From the NCBI GenBank assembly GCA_001513395.1, contig LFTP01000103.1, positions 1 through 8,503 on the forward strand: 8,503 nt of DNA. The letters are read 5' to 3'. Both the position numbers and the translations under genes were made by a program. This document shows positions 1-7,146 of the stretch, in pieces; the stretch's first letter is position 1, and each line of letters begins with the position of its first letter. The DNA is from Clostridia bacterium DTU080 (GTDB lineage: Bacteria; Bacillota; Limnochordia; DTU080). The notes under the pieces were generated by a model. The model worked only from the letters and a program-made list of their open reading frames with translations, made no database searches and was not told where the DNA came from.

Positions 1-1
1 G

Positions 2-94
2 CCCGCCATGCCCTACAGTCAGTCGGCGGAAGCGGAGCTGCTTCCTGGAGAAAGACAACTGGAGATCGCTCTTCGACAGGTGCTCGATTATTGA
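2..94 (+). CDS. 2-oxoacid dehydrogenase E1 component, beta subunit (3' end only)
   Basis: Only the last 30 codons are in the window, in the frame beginning at base 2 and ending in TGA at 92-94. The translated tail has a PMPYS-type motif, an acidic stretch, a Leu-Pro pair and a final helix ending in LRQVLDY. This matches the usual C-terminus of E1 beta subunits of pyruvate or branched-chain 2-oxoacid dehydrogenases, where a Pro-rich turn and an LP motif precede a terminal amphipathic helix. E1 beta works with E1 alpha to decarboxylate the 2-oxoacid using thiamine diphosphate and passes the acyl group to E2. The E2 gene on the same strand downstream supports the call. With so short a piece, the substrate type cannot be told. 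Confidence 0.7.
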   Translation, partial: PAMPYSQSAEAELLPGERQLEIALRQVLDY

Positions 95-659
95 CGAAAT
101 GATCTGATGTCCGCAAGCCACTGCTTCAGTAGTGAGTTGGGCCATCAAGAATGAGAGTAGGGTGGGCACGCCCTGTACCATGTTCGCAAGTTACAGTTCG
201 GGAAGACAAATGCTTGCTCTTGCCGCTGGGGTAGTCTAAGTGAGTGGTCACATCCTTTCGGCGAGTGCGGTGCAAGACAAACCCGGATGCAAAACCGCCT
301 CACCGCCGACGGACGCTGACTGAAGAAGGTCCAGCGGTGCGATTCTACTTAAAGACGGCGACTTGGTTTTATCCAGTGGAAAAGGAAACAGTCCTCTTGT
401 CATCCCGAATCGGAACTGAGGCTGTCCGGAGCCCGTCAAACCAGTTTTGATACTGGCTCGGTTGTCCCCGGGATGCAGTCGGAGCCTGGAGCATATGGGT
501 TGCAGCCCGGTAGCCGGGGCTATGGCGTCGCCCGCCGGTATGCGCTATGCGGCGCATATGCGGTGTAGCTCGTGAACAGTGTAAGCTCGATGAACGATAA
601 ACGGGTCCCTCGACTTCAACCGTGGGGCAATGTCAGCCTCCGAAAGGTGAGTGTGACAG
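95..659. other. 565-base region without a convincing gene, with several short hairpins
   Basis: No open frame here reads like a protein; the 68-codon frame at 244-450 is rich in Arg, Pro and Ser and has no recognisable features. Several perfect or near-perfect inverted repeats are visible: 159-174 (AGGGTG/CGCCCT), 441-456 (CCAGT/ACTGG), 506-518 (CCCGG-TAG-CCGGG) and 539-558 (TATGCGC/GCGCATA, 7 bp with a 6-base loop). None is followed by a T-run, so none looks like an ordinary terminator. I could not match the region to a known riboswitch or RNA gene. It may be a structured leader for the E2-lipB transcript, or the remains of a lost gene between E1 beta and E2. Confidence 0.45.
573..601 (+). 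promoter_or_regulatory. Weak sigma-70-like promoter candidate upstream of E2
   Basis: TGAACA at 573-578 and GATAAA at 596-601 are separated by 17 bases. Each matches four of six positions of the TTGACA/TATAAT consensus. A start near 608 would give a leader of about 50 bases before the E2 gene. This is pattern matching only, and chance matches of this quality are common. Confidence 0.22.
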
Positions 660-1799
660 ATGACCACAGAGATCACCATGCCCAAACTGGGCGAAAGCGT
701 CGTGGAGGGTGTTATCGGCCGCTGGCTGAAATCCGTGGGCGATAACGTCGAAGTTGACGAACCTATCGTCGAGATCGATACCGACAAGGTAAATGCTCAG
801 ATGCCCTCGCCCGTGGCCGGTGTTGTTGAGGCGCTGCTCGTCAAGGAAGGCGAAACGGTCCGCGTCGGCACGCCCATCGCCATCATCCGCCGGACGCAAA
901 AAGAGCAGAGCACGGAAGAGGATCCTGAGAATTCGGAGCGTTTGCCTCATGCCTACACCCCGGCCGTCCGTCATCTGAGTGCAGAGAGCGGGATTGATCC
1001 GGCCTCACTGACGGGCAGCGGCAAAGGCGGACGTGTCACGCGGCGCGACATGGAAGCGGAGATCGAGCATCGTGCGCTGAGCCGAAGAGCGGAAGATGAA
1101 AGCGGGGACTCGGTGGTCCCTGTCACACGCATGCGACGGGCCATCGCAGAGCGAATGATTGAAAGCACGCGCACGGTACCTCACGCGTGGACCATGGTCG
1201 AGGTGGACGTCACTCCGCTCACCCGATTCAGAGAGTCCATCAAGGAAGATTTTCGCCAAAGACACGGTTTCAACCTTACATACCTGGCCTTCGTGATCAA
1301 GGCGGCGGTTGAGGGATTGCGGGAGTATCCCATCTTGAACTCCCAATGGGACGAGGACCGGATAGTGATCAAGCGGCGCATCAATATCGGCATTGCCGTT
1401 GATTTGGAAGATGGGCTTGTCGTTCCGGTTATCAAGGACGCTGACCAAAAAAGTATCGTCGGACTGGCCAAAGAGATTCACGATCTGGCCATTAGGGCTA
1501 GAGCGGGTACCCTTCGTCCCGACGATCTTCGGGACGGCACGTTCACCGTCAACAACACGGGCGCTTTTGGCTCGTTGATGTCGGCACCGATCATCAACTA
1601 CCCACAGGCTGCCATCTTGAGCATGGAAACCATCACCCGACGCCCCGTTGTCGTCGGGGAAGGCATTGCCATTCGCAGTATGTTGAACCTTTGCGTCTCG
1701 TTGGATCATCGCATTCTCGACGGTGCCGTCATCGGTCGTTTCTTGCGATCGGTGAAGCACAGACTCGAAAGCTATGACGACACCACTCCCATCTACTGA
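660..1799 (+). CDS. 2-oxoacid dehydrogenase E2 (dihydrolipoamide acyltransferase)
   Basis: This 379-residue cytoplasmic enzyme is the core of a pyruvate or branched-chain 2-oxoacid dehydrogenase complex. It takes the acyl group from E1 on a lipoyl arm and transfers it to CoA. It has one lipoyl domain (about residues 2-77), with the lipoylated lysine at K43 in an EIDTDKVNAQMPSP context. A peripheral-subunit-binding domain follows (about 98-132, TPAVRHLSAESGID through GKGGRVTRRD). The catalytic domain (about 145-379) ends with the signature SLDHRILDG, with active-site H350 and D354. The TDKVNA context is typical of branched-chain (Bkd) type E2, but I do not assign the substrate. The ATG at 660 is preceded by AGGTGAG at good spacing, and the protein begins as E2s normally do. 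One lipoyl domain is usual for this type. The gene overlaps lipB by 26 bases. No E3 gene is in the window. Confidence 0.93.
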   Translation: MTTEITMPKLGESVVEGVIGRWLKSVGDNVEVDEPIVEIDTDKVNAQMPSPVAGVVEALLVKEGETVRVGTPIAIIRRTQKEQSTEEDPENSERLPHAYTPAVRHLSAESGIDPASLTGSGKGGRVTRRDMEAEIEHRALSRRAEDESGDSVVPVTRMRRAIAERMIESTRTVPHAWTMVEVDVTPLTRFRESIKEDFRQRHGFNLTYLAFVIKAAVEGLREYPILNSQWDEDRIVIKRRINIGIAVDLEDGLVVPVIKDADQKSIVGLAKEIHDLAIRARAGTLRPDDLRDGTFTVNNTGAFGSLMSAPIINYPQAAILSMETITRRPVVVGEGIAIRSMLNLCVSLDHRILDGAVIGRFLRSVKHRLESYDDTTPIY

Positions 1800-2502
1800 C
1801 CGAGGACGTCCTCTTTTGTACTGCTGGGCCGGTTGCGTCGAGTACGGGACTGCCTATCAGTGGCAGCTGAGGCTCCATCAGGCCCGTGTCGGCCGGGGCA
1901 TCGATGACTGCTTTCTTATGCTGACGCATCCTCCCGTCTACACAGCGGGCACACGTACCAGGCCCGAGCATCTGCCTTCGCCGGAGACTCTGCGCCGTTA
2001 CGGAGCCCGTTTGTACCGCTCGGACCGAGGAGGGAGCATAACCTATCACGGGCCGGGGCAACTGGTGGGCTACGGCATTGTTGATCTGACCCGCATCGAA
2101 TGCGACGTGCACCGCTACGTCAGAGCGCTGGAAGAGGCGATCATCGGTGCACTGAACTTCTACGGCGTGACAGGCAAAAGACACCCGCAACACACGGGCG
2201 TCTGGATCGGACAAGCCAAGATCGCCAGCATCGGCATCAAGATCGCCCGCCGAGTGACCATGCACGGCTTTGCTTTGAACGTCCGTAATTCATTGGACCC
2301 CCTACGAGCGATCTCTCCATGCGGCATCACAGGAGGGCAGATGACCTCACTAGCCACACTACGTGCGAGCGTTCCCCCAGAGGAAGAGATCGGGGCCCGG
2401 ATAGTCGCTCACCTCGCCCGGCTTCTCGGGTATGTTGATCATCGCCGATGCTCCGCTCAAGCCATACTCCAAGCCTCATCAGCGGCGATACTCACTCAAT
2501 AA
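1774..2502 (+). CDS. lipB: Octanoyl-[acyl carrier protein]:protein N-octanoyltransferase LipB
   Basis: LipB moves the octanoyl group from acyl carrier protein to the lipoyl-domain lysine of E2 and related proteins; LipA then inserts two sulphurs. The 242-residue protein shows the family signatures: HPPVYTAG (about 52-59), RGGSITYHGPGQLVGY (85-100), GVWIGQAKIASIGIKI with the conserved lysine K149, the HGFALNV motif (164-170), and SPCGI with the expected catalytic cysteine C183. Length is normal for the family, with a C-terminal tail of about 20 residues lacking known motifs. The ATG at 1774 lies inside the last codons of the E2 gene in another frame, so translation is probably coupled; no strong ribosome site precedes it. 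LipB directly modifies the lipoyl domain made by the gene next door, which makes the pairing functionally sensible. Confidence 0.95.
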   Translation: MTTPLPSTDRGRPLLYCWAGCVEYGTAYQWQLRLHQARVGRGIDDCFLMLTHPPVYTAGTRTRPEHLPSPETLRRYGARLYRSDRGGSITYHGPGQLVGYGIVDLTRIECDVHRYVRALEEAIIGALNFYGVTGKRHPQHTGVWIGQAKIASIGIKIARRVTMHGFALNVRNSLDPLRAISPCGITGGQMTSLATLRASVPPEEEIGARIVAHLARLLGYVDHRRCSAQAILQASSAAILTQ

Positions 2503-3128
2503 AGCAGGAACGGGTTGTTCTGACGCTCATGACCCACCGTGGTCCAGGGGCCGTGTCCCGGTAACAGACGTGTCTCATCGGGTAATGACAGCACCTGATC
2601 CCTGATGCTCTCCAAAAGAGTGCGGCTGTCTCCGCCGGGAAAATCAGTCCGTCCCACAGAAGCGCAAAAGATGAGATCGCCTACGAAGACTACGTCATCG
2701 AAGATATAAATCACATGGCCCGGAGTATGCCCCGGCGTATGTGCGACGCGCAGACTGCGTTCCAAGAGAGTGGTTGTCTCACCGCCCTGCAGGAGAACGG
2801 ATGGGCGACCGACACGTACCGCGGGGGTATACTCGCCCATGGCCGCCGAAAGATTGCGCGCCGGATCATCCAGCCAGTCAGCCTCGAGATGATGCGCCCA
2901 TACTCTGGCACCGGTGAGTTCGACCAAGCGACTCACACCGGCGATATGATCAAAGTGAGCATGAGTAACGAGAATGTCCGTCAGCGTAACTCCGTCAAGA
3001 GCCTCTTCAAGCTCAGCGCACGTATCTCCCGGATCGACGACAACGGCGTTTTTGTTTTTATCATCGACCACAAGATAGCAGTTGGTTTCTATCGGTCCCA
3101 CGACGAAGGTTCGTATGTTCAAAGCCAC
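2496..3128 (-). CDS. Metallo-beta-lactamase-fold hydrolase, glyoxalase II-like
   Basis: This 210-residue protein has the full set of metal ligands of the glyoxalase II branch of the metallo-beta-lactamase superfamily. They are THAHFDHIAG (H56, H58, D60, H61), H134 in TPGHTPGH, D151 in FVGDLIF, and H192 in LLPGHGP. Length and motif spacing match the short bacterial hydroxyacylglutathione-hydrolase-like proteins, which hydrolyse thioesters or related small substrates in the cytoplasm with a di-metal centre. The true substrate cannot be read from sequence. The start is GTG at 3128, giving the usual opening (NIRTFVVGPIETNCYLV); a GGGGG run lies about 9 bases upstream. It is convergent with lipB, and the two 3' ends overlap by 7 bases with no space for a terminator between them. 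Confidence 0.93.
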   Translation of the reverse strand: MALNIRTFVVGPIETNCYLVVDDKNKNAVVVDPGDTCAELEEALDGVTLTDILVTHAHFDHIAGVSRLVELTGARVWAHHLEADWLDDPARNLSAAMGEYTPAVRVGRPSVLLQGGETTTLLERSLRVAHTPGHTPGHVIYIFDDVVFVGDLIFCASVGRTDFPGGDSRTLLESIRDQVLSLPDETRLLPGHGPWTTVGHERQNNPFLLY

Positions 3129-3493
3129 TGATCAGACCCCCATATAGCGATGCGTGCATTCATGGTACTGCATAACGTCCCGATCGTCCAGATGCGAAGA
3201 AAAACTGGAAGCAACCGGACTTGCAAGATGCTTAGTTAGGGAGTATCATGAAGGTGCTGACTGCGCTGTGCGCCAGCCCTACGCATTTCAGAACCTATCG
3301 CGTAAATTCGGGAATCCAAATCCGGTTGTGGCCAAGATGCCAACTGAACCTGGACCTTGAAAGCAACCGTGAGGACAACCACCTTTGGGGGACGGTTCTC
3401 GAACATCGAACGGGCAGCGGCAGGGCGGTCCTACATCATGAAGGGCGTCTTTGATCGACGCCCTTTTCTCTGTTCAGCGCACGGCGCTCCGGA
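3129..3493. other. 365-base region without a convincing gene
   Basis: This lies between the end of the usher gene and the start of the metallo-hydrolase, both on the minus strand, so it should hold the hydrolase promoter, though I see no good one. On the plus strand a 68-codon frame (3248-3454) has ATG after TTAGGGAG, but its translation has no recognisable features and it runs into the stem-loop at 3441-3465, so I do not call it. A noncoding RNA on the plus strand ending at that stem-loop is possible but unsupported beyond the hairpin. Confidence 0.4.
3441..3470 (+). terminator. Stem-loop with T-run, possible intrinsic terminator
   Basis: AAGGGCGTC (3441-3449) and GACGCCCTT (3457-3465) form a perfect 9-bp stem with a 7-base loop. 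On the plus strand the GC stem is followed by TTTTCTC, a fair terminator. On the minus strand it sits just after the usher stop codon, where a terminator would be expected, but CATGATG follows the stem there instead of T residues. It may work in either direction. If it acts on the plus strand, no clear gene precedes it. Confidence 0.5.
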
Positions 3494-4270
3494 TCAATTC
3501 CCCATGAAGCTCAAGGGGATGAATAGCCCCCACACATCGAGGCTTTCCTCCGTGATCTCCACCGTCACCGTATCCGGAGCCTGCAGCCCCGCGATCAGGC
3601 CTGACTGAGGTATCGTCAATTCATGTCTTCCCAGATTCACATCGGCGAAGAGGAAGCTGCCCCGTTTGTCGGTAAACGCTTCTACCGTCCCGTCTAAGAT
3701 GACTTTGATCCATGCAGGTCGAGGCTCGTCGGGTTGCCACAAACCGTCGCCGTTGAGATCGACAAAGATCGTGCCTTCGATGGTACCGTTCAGCGACATC
3801 GCGAAATCTTGACTCAGATTGGCATTCGCAGGCAATTTAACGATCACTGGATCGCTTTGGGGCGTGTAGTCAGCGGGCAGCTGATGCAGATCGAGCCCTA
3901 GACGATAAGTACCCGGATAGACGAATTCAAAGCAATACCTGCCGTTTTGATCGGTGACCGTGCGACGGCCGGCCAAAGCTACGGAGATCCCCGGTACCGT
4001 CTTCTCGCCCGGATCCCTTTGTCCATTGCCGTTGCTGTCAATGTACACCACGCCGGTGACATACCCGGGCGGCCGACCACTGACGGCCGGAAAGCCGCGC
4101 AGGCCCCTTTCTGAAAAGCCGATGCCTTGACTCAGTGTGACACCCACGTAGTACTCCGGTTCCGCCTCTCGCATGGTGACCCGCCCTAATGTGCCGTGTG
4201 GAAGCCGTTCTTGAGTTGCCCGTCGGCACGCAACGATAGACTGAGACGTTCTTCGGAAGCGCTGCTCCAC
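3494..4270 (-). pseudogene. Usher-like protein, segment 6: C-terminal SdrD_B-like tandem domains
   Basis: The open frame from an ATG at 4270 has an Arg-rich start that is probably out of frame; sensible protein begins near 4200 (GRVTMREAEPEYYVGVTLSQ). Two tandem SdrD_B-like (Cna B-type, beta-sandwich) domains follow. The first begins GYVTGVVYIDSNGNGQRDPG and the second GTIEGTIFVDLNGDGLWQPD. Each has an Asp/Asn-rich loop (DSNGNGQRDPGE, DLNGDGLWQPDE) resembling calcium-binding loops, then a TDQNGRYCF or TDKRGSFLF turn. The protein ends with GLFIPLSFMGN. Read alone, this would be annotated as an SdrD_B-domain protein, but it lacks a signal peptide and forms the end of the usher reading. Confidence 0.68.
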
Positions 4271-4320
4271 AGCGATTGAGCATGCTCTATTCCCAGCAGC
4301 AAAGAGGTTGAGGCCAGGTT
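4186..4320 (-). pseudogene. Usher-like protein, segment 5: short bridging barrel frame
   Basis: This 45-codon frame has no start of its own and bridges segments 4 and 6. It reads NLASTSLLLGIEHAQSLW, then EERLSLSLRADGQLKNGF, typical amphipathic barrel strands. It closes at TAG 4186-4188. A further one-base loss somewhere near 4190-4205 would connect it to the last segment. The exact joining base is uncertain. Confidence 0.55.
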
Positions 4321-5123
4321 CCCGGCATCCAGGTGGCGTCGATTTGCGCCATATTGGTGAGGTAAGTGAAACCCTGGAAGGAGTCCCCGCTCAAAGGTCT
4401 GCCCGCCTCACCGCGGTAATGAAGACCCACATATGTTGCTTGACCCACGGCTTGAACGAGCTCTGCCCGAGTACTGAGACGTGTGATGGTAGGCGAAATA
4501 TCCGATGTCTGCTGCCATACGGCTTCTGATTCGGATTTCACTTCGATGCCTCGTTGCATATTGCTGTAGCGATGCGTCAAAGAAAGCTGGCCTCCGCTAT
4601 CGAACCTGTGGTTGATTCTCAACACCATTGATCTCTCCGGATTCGGCACCCACTGAAGCATGCCGCCCACTCTGGTCGTCGGTGATTGGTGGGGGTTTGT
4701 GACGGATGACGTCGACTCGTAGGACATCTGCAGACTCCAGGCTCGATCGAACTCAAGTTCGCTGATGATTCGATAACCCCGAGTGTCTGATGCGGTGGGT
4801 GAAAGCAGGTACAACTCCGGTTCTAGGTAGAAGATCATGCCCTGCAACCAAGCGCGCCCCAGGCGCAGAGTACCGGTCAACTCGACACCTTGGGCAACTG
4901 CAATAGTCTCGCCGTCTTGTGGCTTACTGGCCAGCCAATCCAGAGCAAATACCAATCCGTCGCTGGCTCTGAAAGCGATCCCTACGGAGCCCGCCACACG
5001 AGCCGGGGGATCATATCCGTCGGCATCAAAAATCACCTGTCGGGCTACCTCTCCGCCTACGGTAAGGCGGGAAGTGACTCCCACAAGAGTCGATGCTCCC
5101 ATTATGGTCGAATCCCACTTCTT
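4287..5123 (-). pseudogene. Usher-like protein, segment 4: beta-barrel
   Basis: About 278 codons of alternating hydrophobic and polar residues, with frequent Gly, Tyr, Trp and Arg at strand ends (MGASTLVGVTSRLTVGGEVA, RSMVLRINHRFDSGGQLSL). This is the pattern of an outer-membrane beta-barrel. It continues segment 3 after a one-base slip. An ATG at 5102 overlaps the previous stop but has no ribosome site. The frame closes with an unlikely tail (TWPQPLCCWE); one extra G in the GGG at 4321-4323 gives GNLASTSLLLGIEHAQSLW instead. Confidence 0.62.
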
Positions 5124-5452
5124 TTCCGAACGTATCCTACCAACCCCAGCGAGGCTGACGGTTCAGTGATCACTATCTCCAAAAGATTGGCTTTTGTGAT
5201 ATGCAAGGGCACGTTCTTGAAGACGTAGTAACCATCAGTCGCCACTTGTCTGCCGAAGTAGGCTCCGTTCAAGCGAAGCTCAACCTCAGAACCGGGAGCA
5301 ACCCAACCTTCGACAGTGGTGACCGCATGTAACAAACCCGTAGCCCAACCTGAAGATGCCGCCAAACGCAGACCGCGGATCCCTTTGTTTTGCAGTATCC
5401 GACCCAGACTCAGGCTGGTATCACCGACCACTACTTCAAGACTGGGCGAACG
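5102..5452 (-). pseudogene. Usher-like protein, segment 3: barrel start and plug-like domain
   Basis: This is in the same frame as segment 2, directly after the TAG. It reads SPSLEVVVGDTSLSLGRIL, then a small beta domain (GWVAPGSEVELRLNGAYFGR through DGYYVFKNVPL). That beta domain resembles the plug or carboxypeptidase-regulatory-like insertions found within usher barrels. A GTG at 5431 is the only nearby start. The frame closes at TAA 5102-5104, but the better continuation begins at the AAAA run (5122-5125), where one extra A gives RKKKWDS and then segment 4. Confidence 0.6.
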
Positions 5453-6100
5453 CTAGGTAGCGGTCACCCGCTTCAGCTCCCACGTCGCATCCGGCGACAT
5501 AATGTCGTTGCCGACGATCACAACATCCACGGGTATGCCGCCCATCTGCCAGTGAGCGCTGAAGTCTAGGTCATCGCTCGTCTCAGTCTTTGAATTCCGA
5601 GTGATCGACTCATGATTCAAGACATACTGAATGATTCCTAAACTCATCAAAGGCGGGGTGCGGACGATCAAAGACTCCGGTGGTGCATAGGCTGATACCG
5701 CTAAGTCACTCGACTCGGCCACAGCGGAACGCAATAGACTGAGCGAGCCGTCGACGGTGAGAAGAAGTGTCTGGGTATCGGTTCTCCACAGAAGCTGGAC
5801 GTCCATCAGACGCTCAATAACAGCAACGGGCACGAAAAAATCGCCCGGTCCCAACAGAGCCTCGGGCGACATTTCCAACTGCTCACCGCCCCAATAGAAG
5901 ATCTGGCGCTGCAGATCCACCAGGCCTTCCAAGCCGTCCCAGGAACGAGCCGCGGTCGCCACCAGTTGCAGCGGGTCCAGACTCACGTGGGCATCCAAGA
6001 GTTGTCCCATCCGAAGCAGGAGGAGCAAGATTGCCTCTCCGTTGTCGTACAACTCGAAACTCTCGCTGAACTTGCGTTCATTGATATCCACCCGAACCAG
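5453..6100 (-). pseudogene. Usher-like protein, segment 2: N-terminal region with copper-amine-oxidase-N-like fold
   Basis: This segment holds two similar parts. The second (residues about 97-151 of the rebuilt protein) has the pattern of the copper amine oxidase N-terminal domain: a short strand pair, then GPGDFFVPVAVIERLMDVQL and LWRTDTQTLLLTVDG. Such domains are common in secreted and envelope proteins as a stalk or peptidoglycan-facing module. A GTG at 6091 could serve as a start if the segment were translated alone, but no ribosome site or signal peptide would then be present. The segment ends at TAG 5453-5455, and the same frame continues beyond it with sensible protein. Confidence 0.62.
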
Positions 6101-6204
6101 CTAGTGTCCATATCAGTGATCTCGGCTATCGCCGGCTCGACGATCGGCGAGGCGAGCAAGAGAATGCATAGTGTGCAAATGCCGATGAACCGAATAAGGC
6201 GCAT
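6100..6204 (-). pseudogene. Usher-like protein, segment 1: signal peptide
   Basis: The first 35 codons encode a classic Sec signal peptide: MRLIRF, a hydrophobic core (ICTLCILLLA), and a probable cut after AIA. The frame stays open to 5983, but after about 6100 it becomes Ser/Cys-rich (SSARVSSCTTTERQ), whereas the frame beginning at CTG 6100 gives a sensible continuation (LVRVDINERKFSES). AGCTGG in place of AGCCTGG would restore the frame, so one C appears to be missing. Confidence 0.7.
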
Positions 6205-6227
6205 AGGCCGATTCCTCCAACCTGGAC

Positions 6228-7055
6228 TCAGGTCTCAGGCACTTCGAAGGTGTAGATCTTCTGAAGAGGCCCACCACCTACTTCCTCCGGAATGATCTCG
6301 ATAGCCAAGCGATAGTGCCCGGGTGTAAGGTCATAGTCGATGGTGCCCAAGAAACGAGTGACCACGTCCGGCATGACAACAACAGGCTCCAGATCTCCTG
6401 AAAACAGCGGTGTCTCATCATCGGAAGTGAAAATGTCAAAATAGCCGGTGCCTCGGAAATGCCCGTTACCGGTGCCCCTGAGCTGGACTATGAGTGTCGA
6501 ATCACTCGTGTCCTCGTAGGATTGTATGTAAAGCCCGACGACATCTACAGACCGTTCCACAGGGAATACGGCGACGTGAATCGTGGCCGTAACTTGCACA
6601 CGGGTGATGGCTCCGATTGCCTCTTCGTCGTAGGGAACCACCTGCTCAAAAGCGATCATGCCCCGTCGCTCTCCCGGGTTAGCATCGTGGGGGCTCCGGA
6701 CGGTAAAACGCACGGTTTGCCCGTCGTACGGCCCTATCTGAAACCGACGCGGGTTGAACTTGATCCATCCCGCCAAAGATGAGTCCAGACTGCCCGCTTC
6801 CAAGACAACCAGCCTGTTGGCTTCATTGAGAGTCCAGTCACTCAGCACGGCCTGAGGAGTGGCGATATCCTGACCGGTATTGCGTACCACAATGGAGCCT
6901 GCCATCTGTTCACCGGGCCGGCCTTCAAAAACGCAGCGGGACGGCTCCAGCTTAAGCGGTTGCAGGCTGGCATCGGTCGTGAGACAACTAGAGACTACAA
7001 TGACCATATAGACGATTAAGGTGACCGTGATCTTCCAAGACCCACGCCCTAACAT
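6228..7055 (-). CDS. PapD-like periplasmic pilus chaperone
   Basis: This 275-residue exported protein is the only gene of the pilus operon that is open throughout. The N-terminal hydrophobic segment (about 9-23) is followed by VSSC, a possible but imperfect lipobox, so it is either a cleaved periplasmic protein or a lipoprotein. Two immunoglobulin-like beta domains follow (about 31-150 and 155-275). The first has hallmarks of fimbrial chaperones: SIVVRNTG, then a strand and loop pattern WIKFNPRRFQIGPYDGQTVR, then GERRGMIAFE. In pilus assembly such proteins cap folding subunits by donor-strand complementation and deliver them to the usher. Start at ATG 7055, with TAGGAG about 10 bases upstream. 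It lies between the pilin (91 bases upstream, with a hairpin) and the usher (23 bases downstream). The binding residues of PapD were not verified. Confidence 0.78.
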   Translation of the reverse strand: MLGRGSWKITVTLIVYMVIVVSSCLTTDASLQPLKLEPSRCVFEGRPGEQMAGSIVVRNTGQDIATPQAVLSDWTLNEANRLVVLEAGSLDSSLAGWIKFNPRRFQIGPYDGQTVRFTVRSPHDANPGERRGMIAFEQVVPYDEEAIGAITRVQVTATIHVAVFPVERSVDVVGLYIQSYEDTSDSTLIVQLRGTGNGHFRGTGYFDIFTSDDETPLFSGDLEPVVVMPDVVTRFLGTIDYDLTPGHYRLAIEIIPEEVGGGPLQKIYTFEVPET

Positions 7056-7094
7056 GCTCTTTCACTCCTACTGATTGGCATTGGCTGCTCCTAC

Positions 7095-7122
7095 GAGAAA
7101 AGGGGCCGGGCGCGTCCGACCC
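7095..7122 (-). terminator. Intercistronic terminator or attenuator between pilin and chaperone
   Basis: On the minus strand GGGTCGG and CCGGCCC (plus positions 7116-7122 and 7103-7109) form a 7-bp stem with one T-G pair and a 6-base loop, followed by CTTTTCTC. This is a recognisable intrinsic terminator placed just after the pilin stop and before the chaperone ribosome site. Partial termination here would make more subunit than chaperone and usher, a common arrangement in pilus operons. Efficiency cannot be judged from sequence. Confidence 0.6.
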
Positions 7123-7146
7123 TTGTCTCAATCAGCTTTTCCGCGT

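Larger units (their letters stand above)
3494..6204 (-). pseudogene. Outer-membrane usher-like protein, interrupted by four frameshifts and one in-frame stop
   Basis: Reading right to left, six open segments join into one protein of about 904 residues, a normal size for fimbrial ushers, which form the outer-membrane pore that assembles and secretes pilin subunits handed over by the chaperone. Joins are near 6100, 5122-5125, 4321-4323 and 4190-4205. Each needs one extra base (2711 + 4 = 2715, divisible by three). A TAG lies in frame at 5453-5455. Layout: signal peptide (1-27); a region like the copper-amine-oxidase N-terminal domain (about 97-151); beta-strand-rich barrel segments with a plug-like domain; two SdrD_B-like domains at the C-terminus. 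The start ATG at 6204 has a strong ribosome site (GGAGGAA), 23 bases after the chaperone stop. The usher role is inferred from size, barrel character and neighbours, not from a diagnostic usher motif. The lesions may be real decay or sequence errors. Confidence 0.72.

Noticed and set aside
110..130. GCCACTG, reminiscent of the core of a cobalamin riboswitch
   Set aside because: The other conserved blocks of that riboswitch, including the B12 box, are absent.
270..320. Stretch loosely resembling a cyclic-di-GMP (GEMM) riboswitch (GACAAACCCGGATGCAAAACC)
   Set aside because: Only scattered similarity; the receptor helix and the second conserved segment are not found.
562..625. tRNA-like stretch (GTAGCTCGTGAACAG followed by CGACTTC)
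   Set aside because: No matching acceptor stem, anticodon arm or true T-loop could be built.
3340..3400. Similarity to the signal recognition particle RNA tip (GGACCTTGAAAGCAACC)
   Set aside because: The invariant GGAAGGAAGCAG-type loop is not present and the flanking helix does not form.
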